Assembly (NCBI RefSeq): GCF_014217605.1
Contig: NZ_CP043639.1
Span: forward strand, 705,501 to 769,500
Source: Sphingomonas sp. NBWT7
GTDB lineage: Bacteria; Pseudomonadota; Alphaproteobacteria; Sphingomonadales; Sphingomonadaceae
Direction of reading: 5' to 3'
Length of the DNA: 64,000 nucleotides
Both the position numbers and the translations under genes were made by a program. Within the stretch, counting starts at the first letter, position 1; the number at the start of each line of letters is the position of its first letter. Below are positions 63,156 to 64,000 of the stretch, piece by piece. The notes under the pieces are model-generated. The model did no database searches, was not told where the DNA came from, and saw only the letters and a program-made list of their open reading frames with translations.

Positions 63156-64000
63156 GTGGCGACGCAACCTTCGGCCGCATCGTGGCCCGCGATGACCGTC
63201 AAGCAAGCCGAAGCGGCGCTGACCGCGCCGGGCGCTAAATTCGAGATGGAGACGATCGACATCCGCGGCGTGCCGACGCGCGTGTGGAAGAACGCGCCGC
63301 CGCACATGGCCGCGCTGATCGCGCTGTCGCGTACGCACGGCGATCGCGTGGCGACGATCTACGAGGACGAGCGTGTGAGCTACGACGCGCAGTTTCGCGC
63401 GATCGCGGCGCTCGCCGCCGATCTCGCCGCCGGCGGGGTGGGGAAGGGCGACCGCGTGGTGGTGGCGATGCGTAACCTGCCCGAATGGATCGTCGCGTTC
63501 TTCTCCACCACCGTGCTCGGTGCGATCGCGGTGCCGCTCAACGCGTGGTGGACGGGCGAGGAGCTCGCTTATGGCCTAGCCGATTCGGGCGCCAAGGTGC
63601 TGATCGCCGACGAGGAGCGGTGGCAGCGGATCGCGCCGTTGCGCGATACCCTACCGACGTTGCAACGCGTGCTCGTCAGCCGGGCAGCCAGCGTGCTTGA
63701 CGGCACGGAGCGGCTGGAGGACGTGATCGGGACGCCGCACGACTGGACGGGCCTGCCCGCGCAGGACCTGCCCGCGTCCATGCTCGCACCCGACGACGAT
63801 GCGACGATCCTCTATACCAGCGGCACCACCGGCAAGCCGAAGGGCGCGTTGGGCACGCATCGCAACTTCATGACCAATATCCTGTCGACGGGCTACGCCG
63901 CCTCTCGCACGATCCTGCGCCGCGGCGATCCTTTGCCCGAGCCGACGCCGAAAGTGGCGCTGACGGTAATCCCGCTGTTTCACGCCACTGCGCTGTCGGC
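63156..64000 (+). CDS. AMP-dependent acyl-CoA synthetase, 3' end outside the window
   Basis: GTG 63156 follows GAGAGGA and opens a frame that runs to the window end, about 281 codons. The protein reads VATQPSAASWPAMTVKQAE at the start and reaches the AMP-binding P-loop YTSGTTGKPKGALGTHRN near residues 221-238, then TVIPLFHATALS. It is a fatty-acid or aryl CoA ligase. The C-terminal domain lies beyond the window, so the substrate class is open. Confidence 0.92.
   Translation, partial: MATQPSAASWPAMTVKQAEAALTAPGAKFEMETIDIRGVPTRVWKNAPPHMAALIALSRTHGDRVATIYEDERVSYDAQFRAIAALAADLAAGGVGKGDRVVVAMRNLPEWIVAFFSTTVLGAIAVPLNAWWTGEELAYGLADSGAKVLIADEERWQRIAPLRDTLPTLQRVLVSRAASVLDGTERLEDVIGTPHDWTGLPAQDLPASMLAPDDDATILYTSGTTGKPKGALGTHRNFMTNILSTGYAASRTILRRGDPLPEPTPKVALTVIPLFHATALS

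Overview
The window looks like about 64 kb of a high-GC alphaproteobacterial chromosome, most likely from the Sphingomonadales. The evidence is the block ffh-rpsP-rimM-trmD-rplS, a large TonB-dependent receptor, many acyl-CoA dehydrogenases, and the style of the intergenic hairpin repeats. No tRNA, rRNA, CRISPR array, intact insertion sequence or phage gene was recognised. Both ends cut through genes.

Layout. (1) 1-6255, accessory block: the end of a [2Fe-2S] subunit gene, a molybdopterin-binding aldehyde oxidoreductase and a three-haem cytochrome c form a periplasmic electron-transfer complex, coupled to an SDR. An aldo/keto reductase and a broken zinc alcohol dehydrogenase follow. (2) 6258-7142: the C-terminal half of comM, truncated at its 5' end and interrupted by an in-frame TAG, directly abutting the broken dehydrogenase. 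(3) 7139-15601: a GGDEF-EAL protein, then the SRP/ribosome operon. A thioredoxin-reductase-like flavoprotein, a small membrane protein and a serine hydrolase sit inside that operon. (4) 15607-23242: potassium channel, S9 peptidase, asd, and a marR-emrA-emrB type efflux operon with a palindromic operator candidate. (5) 23313-34006: a dead GFA-family gene, an alpha/beta hydrolase, an M2 metallopeptidase, a KP-rich anchored protein, amn, a glycine-zipper protein, a peroxiredoxin, YqgE, a TPR protein, dcd, a two-component system and a five-EF-hand protein.

(6) 34130-64000 is dominated by acyl-CoA metabolism: acyl-CoA ligases, thioesterases, five acyl-CoA dehydrogenases, SDRs, an enoyl-CoA hydratase/3-hydroxyacyl-CoA dehydrogenase, an amidase and serine hydrolases. 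A TonB receptor and two MFS carriers could supply substrates. Two acyl-CoA dehydrogenase pairs each combine a member with the SEPxAGSD signature and a shorter member without it, which suggests heteromeric enzymes.

The most interesting unit is 45772-52519. A tandem double-TetR regulator is divergent from an operon with an ACAD10/11-type dehydrogenase, a zinc alcohol dehydrogenase, an ACAD10/11-type small-molecule kinase and two SDRs, ending in a near-perfect palindrome. This resembles a split version of the kinase plus dehydrogenase chemistry that removes 4-hydroxyl groups from acyl-CoAs. Other points worth checking are the missing rimM start codon, the comM remnant, and a hairpin that would cover the ribosome binding site of the TesB gene.
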